NCBI GenBank assembly: GCA_900315895.1
Contig: ONAY01000017.1
Location: 1-32,936, forward strand
Length of the DNA stretch: 32,936 nt
Direction: 5' to 3'
From: an uncultured Eubacteriales bacterium
Lineage (GTDB): Bacteria; Bacillota; Clostridia; Peptostreptococcales; Anaerovoracaceae
Shown here: positions 22,043 to 28,445 of the stretch, piece by piece
Position numbering within the stretch: position 1 is the stretch's first letter
How the letters are laid out: every line of letters begins with the position of its first letter
Notes under the pieces: model-generated
What the model was told of the DNA's origin: nothing
Database searches by the model: none
Seen by the model: the letters and a program-made list of their open reading frames with translations, nothing else
Program-made: the position numbers and the translations under genes

Positions 22043-22531
22043 ATGAGAGTCTTAGACACTAACATCGAAGGAATCTACATAAAATACAGAGACCGGGTCT
22101 TCGCAGTGGGATTCAACTACTTCAGAAATTCCATGGATGCGGACGACGTGGTCCAGGAGACTTTTCTGAAACTTCTCAGGTCCAATAAGGATTTCGAATC
22201 GGAGGAGCATCTCAGAAACTGGATCATGAAGGTGGCGGTCAACGAGTGCAAGAGGGTCACACTATCCAACTGGTTCAAGCGGAGGGAATCCCTGGAGGAA
22301 TATGCTGACAAGCTGATCTTTGAGGAGGTCGGGGACCGGGATATCTTCGATAAAGTGATGCGACTCCCCAAGAATTACAGACAGGTCACCCACCTTTTTT
22401 ACTACGAGGGATATTCAGTAAAGGAGATCGCCGGGATCCTTGGGATCAGAGAGACCACAGTTACCACCAGGCTCAGCCGCGCCAGAAAGAAACTTAAAGA
22501 CCAACTGAAAGGAGAATGGGAAGATGAATAA
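22043..22531 (+). CDS. ECF-type RNA polymerase sigma factor
   Basis: This 162-residue sigma-70 family protein carries only regions 2 and 4. Region 2: YRDRVFAVGFNYFRNSMDADDVVQETFLKLL, with the core-binding DADDVVQETF motif, then LRNWIMKVAVNECKR. Region 4: LPKNYRQVTHLFYYEGYSVKEIAGILGIRETTVTTRLSRARKKL, with the helix-turn-helix for the -35 box. The start at 22043 follows AAAAGGAG by 4 bases; an in-frame ATG at 22022 precedes that site and is rejected. Its stop overlaps the start of the next gene (ATGAATAA), so the two products are made together, the usual arrangement for an ECF sigma factor and its anti-sigma factor. Confidence 0.9.
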   Translation: MRVLDTNIEGIYIKYRDRVFAVGFNYFRNSMDADDVVQETFLKLLRSNKDFESEEHLRNWIMKVAVNECKRVTLSNWFKRRESLEEYADKLIFEEVGDRDIFDKVMRLPKNYRQVTHLFYYEGYSVKEIAGILGIRETTVTTRLSRARKKLKDQLKGEWEDE

Positions 22532-23024
22532 CAGAGAGAAATATCAGAGAAGCTTCAGTGTTCTCAAGTCGACTCGTACTCCGGAATGGCTTACAAAGGA
22601 GGGATGTACTATGGAAAAAAGATCAGGCAGAGGGTTCAGGATCAGCAGGAGAGTTCTCATACTCTGCATCATGCTTCTCAGCATATTCGCCCTGTCCGGC
22701 ATAACCTACGCTGCCACAGGCTCCACCATCACAGAACACGTAAAGATCTGGATCAACGGAGACCTGGTGGATGAGAAAGAGTTTGAAAGCAATACAGACG
22801 GCTACGAGGTGGAGGCCCCCGCTGCTGAGGTGGACATCACAGGAGAAACGGATGAAAACGGAGAAGCTGAGATAATCCTCGAAGGTGAAGGCTGGAAAAT
22901 GGGTTTTGAGTTCGGAAATCCCGACAGCGGCGATGAAGTTGCCCCCGAAGAAGGGACACCTGAAGAGGAGACCACGGAAGGCTCCCCCACTGACATCGAA
23001 GAATCTACCGGAGACGGCCAATAG
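22524..23024 (+). CDS. Single-pass membrane protein, probable anti-sigma factor
   Basis: This 166-residue protein has a basic cytoplasmic part of about 42 residues, one membrane helix at 43-63 (RVLILCIMLLSIFALSGITYA) and an acidic outer part of about 100 residues with a strand-rich segment (EHVKIWINGDLVDEKEF, GEAEIILEGEGWKMGFEFG) and a disordered Glu/Thr/Pro tail. It overlaps the sigma gene by 8 bases, and topology and context suggest an anti-sigma factor. I see no HXXXCXXC zinc motif; only one Cys (residue 28) lies in the cytoplasmic part. The terminator at 23037-23080 follows. Confidence 0.7.
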   Translation: MNNREKYQRSFSVLKSTRTPEWLTKEGCTMEKRSGRGFRISRRVLILCIMLLSIFALSGITYAATGSTITEHVKIWINGDLVDEKEFESNTDGYEVEAPAAEVDITGETDENGEAEIILEGEGWKMGFEFGNPDSGDEVAPEEGTPEEETTEGSPTDIEESTGDGQ

Positions 23025-23036
23025 AGCAAGATAAAG

Positions 23037-23080
23037 AAGCACCGTAGGTCACTCCAACCGTGACCCTGCGGTGCTTTTTA
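23037..23080. terminator. Terminator between convergent genes
   Basis: AAGCACCG...GGTCAC pairs with GTGACC...CGGTGCTT, a stem of about 14 bp with a small internal loop, followed by T5ATTT on the plus strand and TTCTTTATCTT on the minus strand. Confidence 0.85.
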
Positions 23081-23088
23081 TTTCCTAT

Positions 23089-23553
23089 CTATTCTTCCAG
23101 AAGCTCATCCAGTATGGTCACTGCGTAGGCAGTGATCAGGGCACAGATGCTGTATCGCTCCTCCTTGTATATGAGCTCCCGTTCTTTTGCTACACCGTAG
23201 TTGGCTCTTAATATCTCCTTGCAGTAGAGGCTCCCCACCTTCTCTTTGAATCTGCGGTCGAACTCTTTTTGCTTCTCCTTGAGGACCTTGTAGTTGGGAA
23301 ATTCCTCCAGGTTCCTGTAGCCGAACCTAAGTCCCAGGGCCATGAGAGAGCCGGTGACTGCGCCGCAGCGCTCGCCGTTCTGCATGCCCCAGCCGAAGCC
23401 GGACGCTGCAAGAAGAGCCGTTTCTTCGTCAAAGCCCAGCTTCCTTGCTCCGTGGAGGAAGGTGACCTGAGAGCACATGAGCTCGTTGTCAAAAGCCCGG
23501 TCCACCCGGCGGACCAGTTCGCTGTCCACTTGTTCAAACAGTCTATCGTCCAT
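23089..23553 (-). CDS. C_GCAxxG_C_C family redox-type protein
   Basis: This 154-residue protein has the four-cysteine pattern of the C_GCAxxG_C_C family: Cys27 (ELMCSQV), Cys63 in CGAVTG, Cys111 (LYCKEIL) and Cys137 (YSICALI), plus GFGWGMQNGERCGA before the second Cys. Members are common in anaerobes and thought to be redox proteins or metal binders; no reaction is established. It starts 13 bases after the stop of a STAS-like fragment and probably shares its transcript. The ribosome binding site (GCAGGA) is weak. Confidence 0.85.
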   Translation of the reverse strand: MDDRLFEQVDSELVRRVDRAFDNELMCSQVTFLHGARKLGFDEETALLAASGFGWGMQNGERCGAVTGSLMALGLRFGYRNLEEFPNYKVLKEKQKEFDRRFKEKVGSLYCKEILRANYGVAKERELIYKEERYSICALITAYAVTILDELLEE

Positions 23554-23566
23554 AGGTATCCTGCCC

Positions 23567-23671
23567 CTATTCTATGGTCAGAAAATCACTGAATCCGGTG
23601 ATGTCGAAGACCTCCCTGACCGCCACATTGACGGTGAGTATGTTTTCTTCTAACTTCTTGGTCAGTCTCAT
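23567..23671 (-). pseudogene. Remnant of a STAS-domain (anti-sigma factor antagonist) gene
   Basis: Thirty-four codons from ATG 23671 to TAG 23567 end with VREVFDITGFSDFLTIE, closely like the last helix and strand of STAS anti-anti-sigma proteins (typically about 100 residues ending EVFDMTGF-xx-L-I). The N-terminal two thirds, including the phosphorylatable Ser, is missing, so this is more likely a decayed gene end than a working protein. It overlaps the preceding 37-codon ORF in the ATGA manner. Confidence 0.5.
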
Positions 23672-23781
23672 ATTATTTCCTCAAAACATCTCTGTTCAAA
23701 ATATCTCAGATTACCGAAACCGCCTGCGGAGATCGTGCCGTTGTCTCCCCATCGGAATACTATGCCGCTAATATCGTACAT
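23668..23781 (-). CDS. Short ORF of unknown status upstream of the STAS remnant
   Basis: Thirty-seven codons (MYDISGIVFRWGDNGTIS...EEII) overlap the next ORF by four bases (ATGA). No ribosome binding site is evident. It does not resemble a STAS N-terminus. It could be a fused fragment left by a deletion or a chance ORF. Confidence 0.25.
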   Translation of the reverse strand: MYDISGIVFRWGDNGTISAGGFGNLRYFEQRCFEEII

Positions 23782-23931
23782 ATTATACACTATATTATTA
23801 AACACATGCCAAAAATAAAAAGATTCGTTTGCCACTTACCGATATTTGTTTGCCATGCCCTACATGTTGTAGCCCCTGCCCTTTGAGCCAAAGGATTTTC
23901 CCTATTTTTTGTGTATTTTGCCCTTTACCTG

Positions 23932-23960
23932 TTGTTATTCCCCTAAAGTCCATATATAAT
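23932..23960 (+). promoter_or_regulatory. Promoter of the L,D-transpeptidase gene
   Basis: TTGTTA (23932-23937) and TATAAT (23955-23960) are 17 bases apart, 48 bases before the start codon. The preceding stretch 23782-23931 is A/T-rich with no gene that I can see. Confidence 0.7.
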
Positions 23961-24008
23961 TAACGTAGATAAGAAGGCGTTATGATAGTTTGAAAGGATG
24001 GACCGCCG

Positions 24009-25322
24009 ATGTCCAAATCAGACAAGAGTTCAAAAGGCAGAAAGGCTCGCGCCGATTCCAAGCGTACCGCCAAGCTGCCCATAATCATTTCCATAGTGGT
24101 GGTGCTCTTGGCCGCCTCCGGTTTTGCGTACGCCAACGTGCTCCTCAACGCACCCCACGAGATCATCACCGAGAACGGTGCACTCTACTGCCTGGACGGC
24201 CACGGTGACAAGAAGGTATCCACCTGGATCGATTTCGAGGGCAAGCGTTACTACGCAGGAGAAGACGGCAAGCTGTACACCGACTGCTTAGAGAAGATCG
24301 GAGAGGGCTCCTACTGTTTTGCGGAGGATGGTTCCCTTCTCACAGAAGTATTCAAGTTCCATGATGGCGTCTACAGTTCCAACTCCAGCGGCATGCTCAA
24401 CGAGGTGGAAGGCTGGGAGGACCGTGACGACAAGACATATTACAACTCCGGCTCCGGACTTTTGGTGTCCTCGGCCCTGATGGACCACGAGGGTGACACA
24501 TATTTCCTGGACTCCGAAGGTGTGCTTCAGAAAGACTCCGTTTTCGTATTCAACGAGGGCAAATATTACGCCGATCCCGAGGGCAAGATCCTTAAGGACT
24601 GCATCGTGGAGCACGACGGAAACAGATATTACGCGGGCCCTGACGGATCCTTCGTCAAGAGCGATTTCACTCCCTATCAGGATCACTACCTGTATATAAA
24701 CGATGACAGCACCATAGCCAAAGCTCCCTTTACACTGGAGAACGGCTACACCCTCACTCCGGATCCCATTACAGGAGCCATTTCAGAGAAGGAGTACAAA
24801 ATATCTCAGTCCGAGTACATCTACAACGGAAACGCCACCTACATCAAGGTGGACATCGCTTCCCAGACCATGATATTCGTAAAGGATGGAGAACTTCTCA
24901 TCTCCTCCCCCATCGTATCAGGCAAGTACAACAAATTCGACACACCGAGAGGAACTTATAAGATCCAGTACAAAGCCAGGAACACTCAGCTCAAAGGCGA
25001 GGTCACTCTCAAGAACGAATACGAGGATGTGCCCCTCACCGAGGCTGAAAGGCAGAAGCTCATAGAGGCCAACGGCGGAAGTGAGGAAGGCGTTCCCACC
25101 ACCAAGAAGGTCCAGAAGAAAGAAGAGTGGGACGTAAATGTCAACTACTGGCTCTCCTTCATCGGAGGATCCTACGGATTCCACGATGCAACCTGGAGAT
25201 CCTACTTCGGCGGCTACATCTACACCTATGACGGATCCCACGGCTGCGTGAACCTGCCCCTGTGGGCAGCGGAAAAGCTGTACAACAACGCAGACGACGG
25301 AACCCCGGTATTCATACTATAG
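24009..25322 (+). CDS. L,D-transpeptidase (YkuD) with cell-wall-binding repeats
   Basis: This 437-residue, membrane-anchored wall enzyme should make 3-3 peptidoglycan cross-links or attach proteins to the stem peptide. Basic N-terminus 1-21, membrane anchor about 22-43, then about nine degenerate choline-binding-type repeats of about 20 residues (residues 55-245; e.g. IDFEGKRYYAGEDGKLYTD, VEHDGNRYYAGPDGSFVKS). The YkuD domain fills about 280-437 with YIKVDIASQTMIFVKDG at its start, FDTPRGTYKI, and the active site SHGCVN with catalytic Cys413 and the upstream His in GSYGFHDA. Repeats placed before YkuD are known in Clostridia. Spacing from AAAGGA to ATG is 12 bases, so initiation may be modest. 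It is monocistronic with its own promoter and terminator. Confidence 0.9.
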   Translation: MSKSDKSSKGRKARADSKRTAKLPIIISIVVVLLAASGFAYANVLLNAPHEIITENGALYCLDGHGDKKVSTWIDFEGKRYYAGEDGKLYTDCLEKIGEGSYCFAEDGSLLTEVFKFHDGVYSSNSSGMLNEVEGWEDRDDKTYYNSGSGLLVSSALMDHEGDTYFLDSEGVLQKDSVFVFNEGKYYADPEGKILKDCIVEHDGNRYYAGPDGSFVKSDFTPYQDHYLYINDDSTIAKAPFTLENGYTLTPDPITGAISEKEYKISQSEYIYNGNATYIKVDIASQTMIFVKDGELLISSPIVSGKYNKFDTPRGTYKIQYKARNTQLKGEVTLKNEYEDVPLTEAERQKLIEANGGSEEGVPTTKKVQKKEEWDVNVNYWLSFIGGSYGFHDATWRSYFGGYIYTYDGSHGCVNLPLWAAEKLYNNADDGTPVFIL

Positions 25323-25357
25323 GCCGAGACCTTCTGATATGACAGAATAGACGAAGT

Positions 25358-25382
25358 AAGCCCTCGCGGAGCGAGGGCTTTT
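25358..25382 (+). terminator. Terminator of the L,D-transpeptidase gene
   Basis: A perfect 10-bp stem (25358-25367 with 25371-25380), a 3-base loop and a TTTT run, 35 bases after the stop. Confidence 0.88.
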
Positions 25383-25408
25383 GTTATTCTAGCGGGTCCA
25401 TGTTGGGG

Positions 25409-25602
25409 TTTACTGCTTATTTCCATTTTTTGAAAATAAGCAGTAGGGATTCAGGCGATTTTACTGTTTAAATGATTTTTTTGCAGATAAGCAGTAAACC
25501 CCATCACATTATTTTACTGTCTATATGGATTTTTTGCGGATAGACAGTAAACTTACAATAATCTGTACTGTTTAAATTGATTTTTTGCGTATAAGCAGTA
25601 AA
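25409..25602. repeat. Array of four tandem 39-nt palindromic (hairpin) repeats
   Basis: The copies are at 25409-25447, 25460-25498, 25513-25551 and 25564-25602, each 39 nt, separated by 12, 14 and 12 unrelated bases. All carry A-T6-G (T7 in copy 2) at positions 17-24. Arms: copy 1 TACTGCTTATTT/AAATAAGCAGTA (12 bp); copy 2 TTTACTGTTTA/TAAGCAGTAAA (11 bp, one G-U); copy 3 TTTACTGTCTAT/ATAGACAGTAAA (12 bp); copy 4 TACTGTTTA/TAAGCAGTA (9 bp, one G-U). Between copies 1 and 3 the changes in one arm are matched in the other, so pairing has been kept. The array lies after the transpeptidase terminator; copy 4 overlaps the 3' end of the small minus-strand ORF. A solitary fifth copy is at 108-146. It is not CRISPR-like. 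Confidence 0.85.
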
Positions 25603-25762
25603 AGTGATTTTCATACTGCTCACGACGCTTCCGCCTCGTCGGCGTCCCCTTGTCCAGGGGCAAAAAATAAAAGCACGTGACTAATATGGCAGCGATCAAA
25701 ATAATCGATACCATCATCAGTACCGTGTCTTCTCTATAGCTTGTCTTCGGTCTGTTGTTCAT
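25553..25762 (-). CDS. Hypothetical small single-pass membrane protein
   Basis: The ORF has 69 codons: a polar N-terminus, one clear membrane helix (TVLMMVSIILIAAILVTCFY, about residues 13-32), then a basic segment (TPTRRKRREQ). The last about 17 residues (HFYCLYAKNQFKQYRLL) are encoded by hairpin repeat copy 4, so the original end may have been replaced by the repeat. It starts 21 bases after the stop of the sulfoxide reductase gene and may share its transcript. The ribosome binding site is weak (GAAGG almost touching the ATG). Function unknown. Confidence 0.45.
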   Translation of the reverse strand: MNNRPKTSYREDTVLMMVSIILIAAILVTCFYFLPLDKGTPTRRKRREQYENHFYCLYAKNQFKQYRLL

Positions 25763-25783
25763 GCCTTCGGTGTCTTGCCGGAG

Positions 25784-26242
25784 CTACTCCCACTTAAGAT
25801 TCTCTTCCAGGCAAAGGGCCACCTTCCTGAGACCTGCCTCATCCTCTTCAGTGAAGCGTTGGAACTTCTTGCTGTCTATGTCAAGCACAGCTACCACTTC
25901 CCCATCGTGATGCAGAGGAAGCACGATCTCTGAATTGGTCAAACTGTCGCATGCGATGTGCCCCGGGAACTTGTGGACATCCGGCACTCTCTGCACCATG
26001 TCTCTCTCAACGCAGGTGCCGCAGACGCCCTTGCCTACCTGGATGTGGATGCAGGCCACCTTGCCCTGGAAGGGTCCTAGCACCAGGCCGCCATCTTTCA
26101 TAAAGTAGAATCCCACCCAGTTGATGTCCTCCATGGCTTCCCACATGAGAGCCGCCGCGTTGGACATGAGGGGCACATAGAAGGGCTCCTCCGCTGCAAG
26201 TTCATCCAACTGTTTTTTCAAAAGATCATAATCTGTAACCAT
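25784..26242 (-). CDS. msrC: Free methionine-(R)-sulfoxide reductase (fRMsr, GAF domain)
   Basis: This 152-residue cytosolic enzyme reduces free L-methionine-(R)-sulfoxide to methionine, normally with thioredoxin. It is a single GAF domain with the fRMsr signature: NWVGFY, LGPFQGKVACIHI, GKGVCGTC, VPDVHKFPGHIACDS, SEIVLPL and VLDIDS. The three catalytic or resolving cysteines are Cys64, Cys74 and Cys98; their spacing of 10 and 24 equals that of E. coli Cys84, Cys94 and Cys118. Cys77 is extra. An AGGA site precedes the ATG. Together with metNIQ it points to methionine salvage, though the two loci are 12 kb apart and separately transcribed. Confidence 0.9.
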   Translation of the reverse strand: MVTDYDLLKKQLDELAAEEPFYVPLMSNAAALMWEAMEDINWVGFYFMKDGGLVLGPFQGKVACIHIQVGKGVCGTCVERDMVQRVPDVHKFPGHIACDSLTNSEIVLPLHHDGEVVAVLDIDSKKFQRFTEEDEAGLRKVALCLEENLKWE

Positions 26243-26280
26243 GTCATATTCCTTTCGATGGTTTTTTGTTCCGCACTAAC

Positions 26281-26308
26281 ATAATACTAACAATCCCGTA
26301 AAAATCAA
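26281..26308 (-). promoter_or_regulatory. Promoter of msrC
   Basis: On the minus strand TTGATT (26308-26303) and TATTAT (26286-26281) are 16 bases apart, about 40 bases before the start codon. Confidence 0.5.
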
Positions 26309-26324
26309 GTCCAAATTCTGATTC

Positions 26325-26353
26325 TTGACAATACCGATCCCGAATGGTAGTTT
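26325..26353 (+). promoter_or_regulatory. Candidate promoter of the 26388 membrane protein gene
   Basis: A perfect TTGACA (26325-26330) is followed after 17 bases by TAGTTT (26348-26353), a weak -10. Confidence 0.45.
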
Positions 26354-26387
26354 TTGGCTGTAAGCCATGGGGCAAAGGAGGGTCCAA

Positions 26388-26939
26388 ATGACTGTGACAG
26401 CCATAATTCTTAACATCGTAATAATCGTGCTGGAAGTGGTGGGTGCCACCAGAAGCGAGATGAAGCTCAGCTTAAGGACCTTCGTGTTCTACACCCAGAT
26501 CTCCAATGCGCTGACCTTCATATCATCCATACTGCTTCTGATCTTCGGCAGCCACCCCTGGACCATTCTTCTGCGCTACACCTCCTGCTGCTTCATGCTC
26601 ATGACCTTCGTCATTGTGGTCTTCGTGCTGGTGCCCACCTACGGCGAGGTCAAGCGGCTGCTTTTCTCGGGCACCGGGCTGTACTTCCACCTGCTGTGCC
26701 CCCTGACATCCATCACGACCTACCTGCTGTTCGAAGATCACATAGGCCTCTGGCCCATCCCCACCATCCTCACCTTCATCTACGGCATCACCATGCTGTA
26801 CCTGAACTACGTGGGCAAGGTAGACGGACCCTACCCCTTCTTCAGAGTTCATCAAAAAACAAAAAGAGCCACCATCCTGTGGATGGCAGCCCTTACATGC
26901 CTCATTGCATTTCTTTCATTCATACTGTCGAGAGCCTGA
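26388..26939 (+). CDS. Polytopic membrane protein, possibly Pr6Pr-like
   Basis: The protein has 183 residues from the ATG at 26388, chosen because AAAGGAGGG lies 5 bases upstream and inside the longer frame. It has six hydrophobic helices with short polar loops; a conserved-looking segment FVFYTQISNALTF in helix 2, LRYTSCCFMLMTF in helix 3 and the C-terminal DGPYPFFRVHQKTK loop. The pattern resembles the Pr6Pr/FAR-17a-like membrane proteins of about 200 residues found in Gram-positive bacteria; the function there is unknown and my match is tentative. Monocistronic, convergent with the small gene at 26977-27168. Confidence 0.75.
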   Translation: MTVTAIILNIVIIVLEVVGATRSEMKLSLRTFVFYTQISNALTFISSILLLIFGSHPWTILLRYTSCCFMLMTFVIVVFVLVPTYGEVKRLLFSGTGLYFHLLCPLTSITTYLLFEDHIGLWPIPTILTFIYGITMLYLNYVGKVDGPYPFFRVHQKTKRATILWMAALTCLIAFLSFILSRA

Positions 26940-26955
26940 TGACAGCACATAGCAA

Positions 26956-26974
26956 AAGACCAACCGGGGGTCTT
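26956..26974. terminator. Weak hairpin between convergent genes
   Basis: AAGACC (26956-26961) pairs with GGTCTT (26969-26974), followed by CTTTATTTG on the plus strand. The stem is short. Confidence 0.4.
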
Positions 26975-26976
26975 CT

Positions 26977-27168
26977 TTATTTGCCTTTTTTATCATTGCC
27001 TCTGATGGCTTTGATCAGCGCGTCGAAAGCGTTGGAGTAGGACTTGTCCTGGGCCGCATAGTTGCCGGCTCCACCTGCCTTGGGGTTGACCTCCTTGATC
27101 TTGATGCCGAACTCCCTCTCAGTCTCCTCCTTGAGGACTGCGCTGGTTATGACCTTGTCGTCTTTCAT
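26977..27168 (-). CDS. Hypothetical 63-residue protein
   Basis: The protein begins MKDDKVITSAVLKEETEREFGIKIKEVNP and ends AFDALIKAIRGNDKKGK, with a glycine-rich turn (KAGGAGNYAAQ) between two helical halves. The ATG at 27168 follows a strong GGAGGAGGTG with good spacing; a GTG at 27177 in frame touches that site and is rejected. The strong site and an extended -10 upstream (27195-27203) support a real, well-translated gene. I recognise no family; it has no membrane helix or signal peptide. Confidence 0.65.
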   Translation of the reverse strand: MKDDKVITSAVLKEETEREFGIKIKEVNPKAGGAGNYAAQDKSYSNAFDALIKAIRGNDKKGK

Positions 27169-27194
27169 TAGGTTCACCTCCTCCCCTCGAAATG

Positions 27195-27203
27195 ATTATA
27201 TCA
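27195..27203 (-). promoter_or_regulatory. Extended -10 promoter of the 63-residue protein gene
   Basis: On the minus strand TGATATAAT is a full extended -10 box 27 bases before the start codon; the -35 is poor. Confidence 0.45.
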
Positions 27204-27218
27204 TATATTCATAAATGG

Positions 27219-27227
27219 TGGTATAAT
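27219..27227 (+). promoter_or_regulatory. Extended -10 promoter reading towards the XRE gene
   Basis: TGGTATAAT forms an extended -10, divergent from the one at 27195-27203. The leader to the XRE gene would be about 140 bases and contains the palindrome at 27243-27258. Confidence 0.4.
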
Positions 27228-27242
27228 CAGTTTCGGCACGTG

Positions 27243-27258
27243 TTTTTTGCGCAAAAAA
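27243..27258. other. 16-bp perfect palindrome in the XRE gene leader
   Basis: Six T, GCGC and six A form a perfect palindrome between the candidate promoter and the XRE gene. It may be a protein binding site. It shares the GCGCAAAA half with the palindrome at 8863-8880. Confidence 0.4.
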
Positions 27259-27371
27259 TCTCTTTTGCAACCGGCAGTTGGCAGATTGTAAGCTCTGTTT
27301 GGTGGTACGCAACCGCATAATTCGCTAAACTGAGACCGTAAAAAGAAACACGCACCAACGGAGGTAACGAA

Positions 27372-28373
27372 ATGATCTTAGCAGAAACCATAATTCAGCT
27401 CAGAAAACAGGCGGGCTGGTCACAGGAAGAACTTGCAGATAAATTAGGAGTGAGCCGCCAGGCCATCTCCAAGTGGGAAAGCGCACAGTCGGTGCCCGAC
27501 CTGAACCGCATCCTGGACATGTCCAGACTTTTCGGAGTGAGCACAGATATATTATTGAAGGATGACCTGGGCCCGGACTTCGGTCCCGGGGAAGTACCCA
27601 CGGAGCTTAACGACACCGACGAGCCCCTCAGAAAGGTGAGCCTGTCGGAAGCCAACGATTATATAAGCGTGCGCCTGCCAGCCGCACCGAAGATCGCTCT
27701 GGGAGTCATGCTCTGCATCCTCTCCCCCGTGCTCCTCATAGCACTCTCAAGCCTGCAGGAGCTCGGCAGGATAAGCCTCTCCGAAGGCCAGGCTGCCGGT
27801 ATCGGTGTTCTGATCCTCATGTGTCTGGTGGGAGCGGCCGTTGCCCTCTTCATCATCAACGGAATGAAACTGGGAAGGTTCAGCTACATCCAGGAGGATG
27901 CTCTGGATACCGCTTACGGCGTAAGCGGCCTGGCCAGAGACCGCAAAGAGAACTACCGTGAGCGTCATACCATGATGCTGACAATGGGTATCGTTCTCTG
28001 CGTGCTGTCCTGCGTGCCCATCTTCGTCTCCATGATCGTGGCCACCAGCGATCTTCTCACAGTGCTTTCAGTATGCATACTGCTGATCATGATCGCCATA
28101 GGAGTGTTCATGATCGTCAGCACCTCCATAGTCCAGGACACCTACGACGCCCTGCTGGAGGAAGGCGATTACACCAGGCAAAAGAAGCAGGCTTCCAGAC
28201 ACTACGGCTACATCTACGGCATATACTGGCTGGCAGCCGTGGCCATCTTCCTTCTCATCAGCTTCACCACCGATTCCTGGGACAGAAGCTGGATCGTATG
28301 GCCCATCGCCGGCGTAGGCTGCGGCATCCTGGCAGGGATACTTCAGGGCATCTCCAACAGGCGCAAAAAATAG
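27372..28373 (+). CDS. XRE-type HTH regulator fused to a polytopic membrane domain
   Basis: The protein has 333 residues. Residues 5-60 are a canonical Cro/C1 helix-turn-helix (TIIQLRKQAGWSQEELADKLGVSRQAISKWESAQSVPDLNRILDMSRLFGVSTD), followed by a polar linker (65-105) and about six membrane helices (roughly 108-130, 140-160, 195-217, 222-245, 278-298 and 303-322). Membrane-bound XRE regulators of this plan are common in Clostridia and are thought to sense envelope or small-molecule signals; the signal here is unknown. GGAGGT lies 7 bases before the ATG. It may regulate the small gene divergent from it, but I see no shared operator beyond the palindrome at 27243. Confidence 0.88.
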   Translation: MILAETIIQLRKQAGWSQEELADKLGVSRQAISKWESAQSVPDLNRILDMSRLFGVSTDILLKDDLGPDFGPGEVPTELNDTDEPLRKVSLSEANDYISVRLPAAPKIALGVMLCILSPVLLIALSSLQELGRISLSEGQAAGIGVLILMCLVGAAVALFIINGMKLGRFSYIQEDALDTAYGVSGLARDRKENYRERHTMMLTMGIVLCVLSCVPIFVSMIVATSDLLTVLSVCILLIMIAIGVFMIVSTSIVQDTYDALLEEGDYTRQKKQASRHYGYIYGIYWLAAVAIFLLISFTTDSWDRSWIVWPIAGVGCGILAGILQGISNRRKK

Positions 28374-28393
28374 CACTTGAATCTTTTGCATAA

Positions 28394-28420
28394 AAATACC
28401 CGGGACGATCCCGGGTATTT
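28394..28420. terminator. Bidirectional terminator
   Basis: A 12-bp perfect stem (28394-28405 with 28409-28420) with a 3-base loop; T-runs on both sides serve the XRE gene and the convergent YfcC gene. Confidence 0.88.
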
Positions 28421-28445
28421 CTTTTGGGTTTGGATCAAGCTGCTA

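Noticed and set aside
25409-25602. CRISPR array
   Set aside because: The repeats are not identical, the spacers are only 12-14 bases and no cas gene is present.
25409-25602. Integron attC sites or a series of intrinsic terminators
   Set aside because: There is no RYYYAAC/GTTRRRY core and no integrase. The T-run lies in the loop, not after the stem, so they are not terminators.
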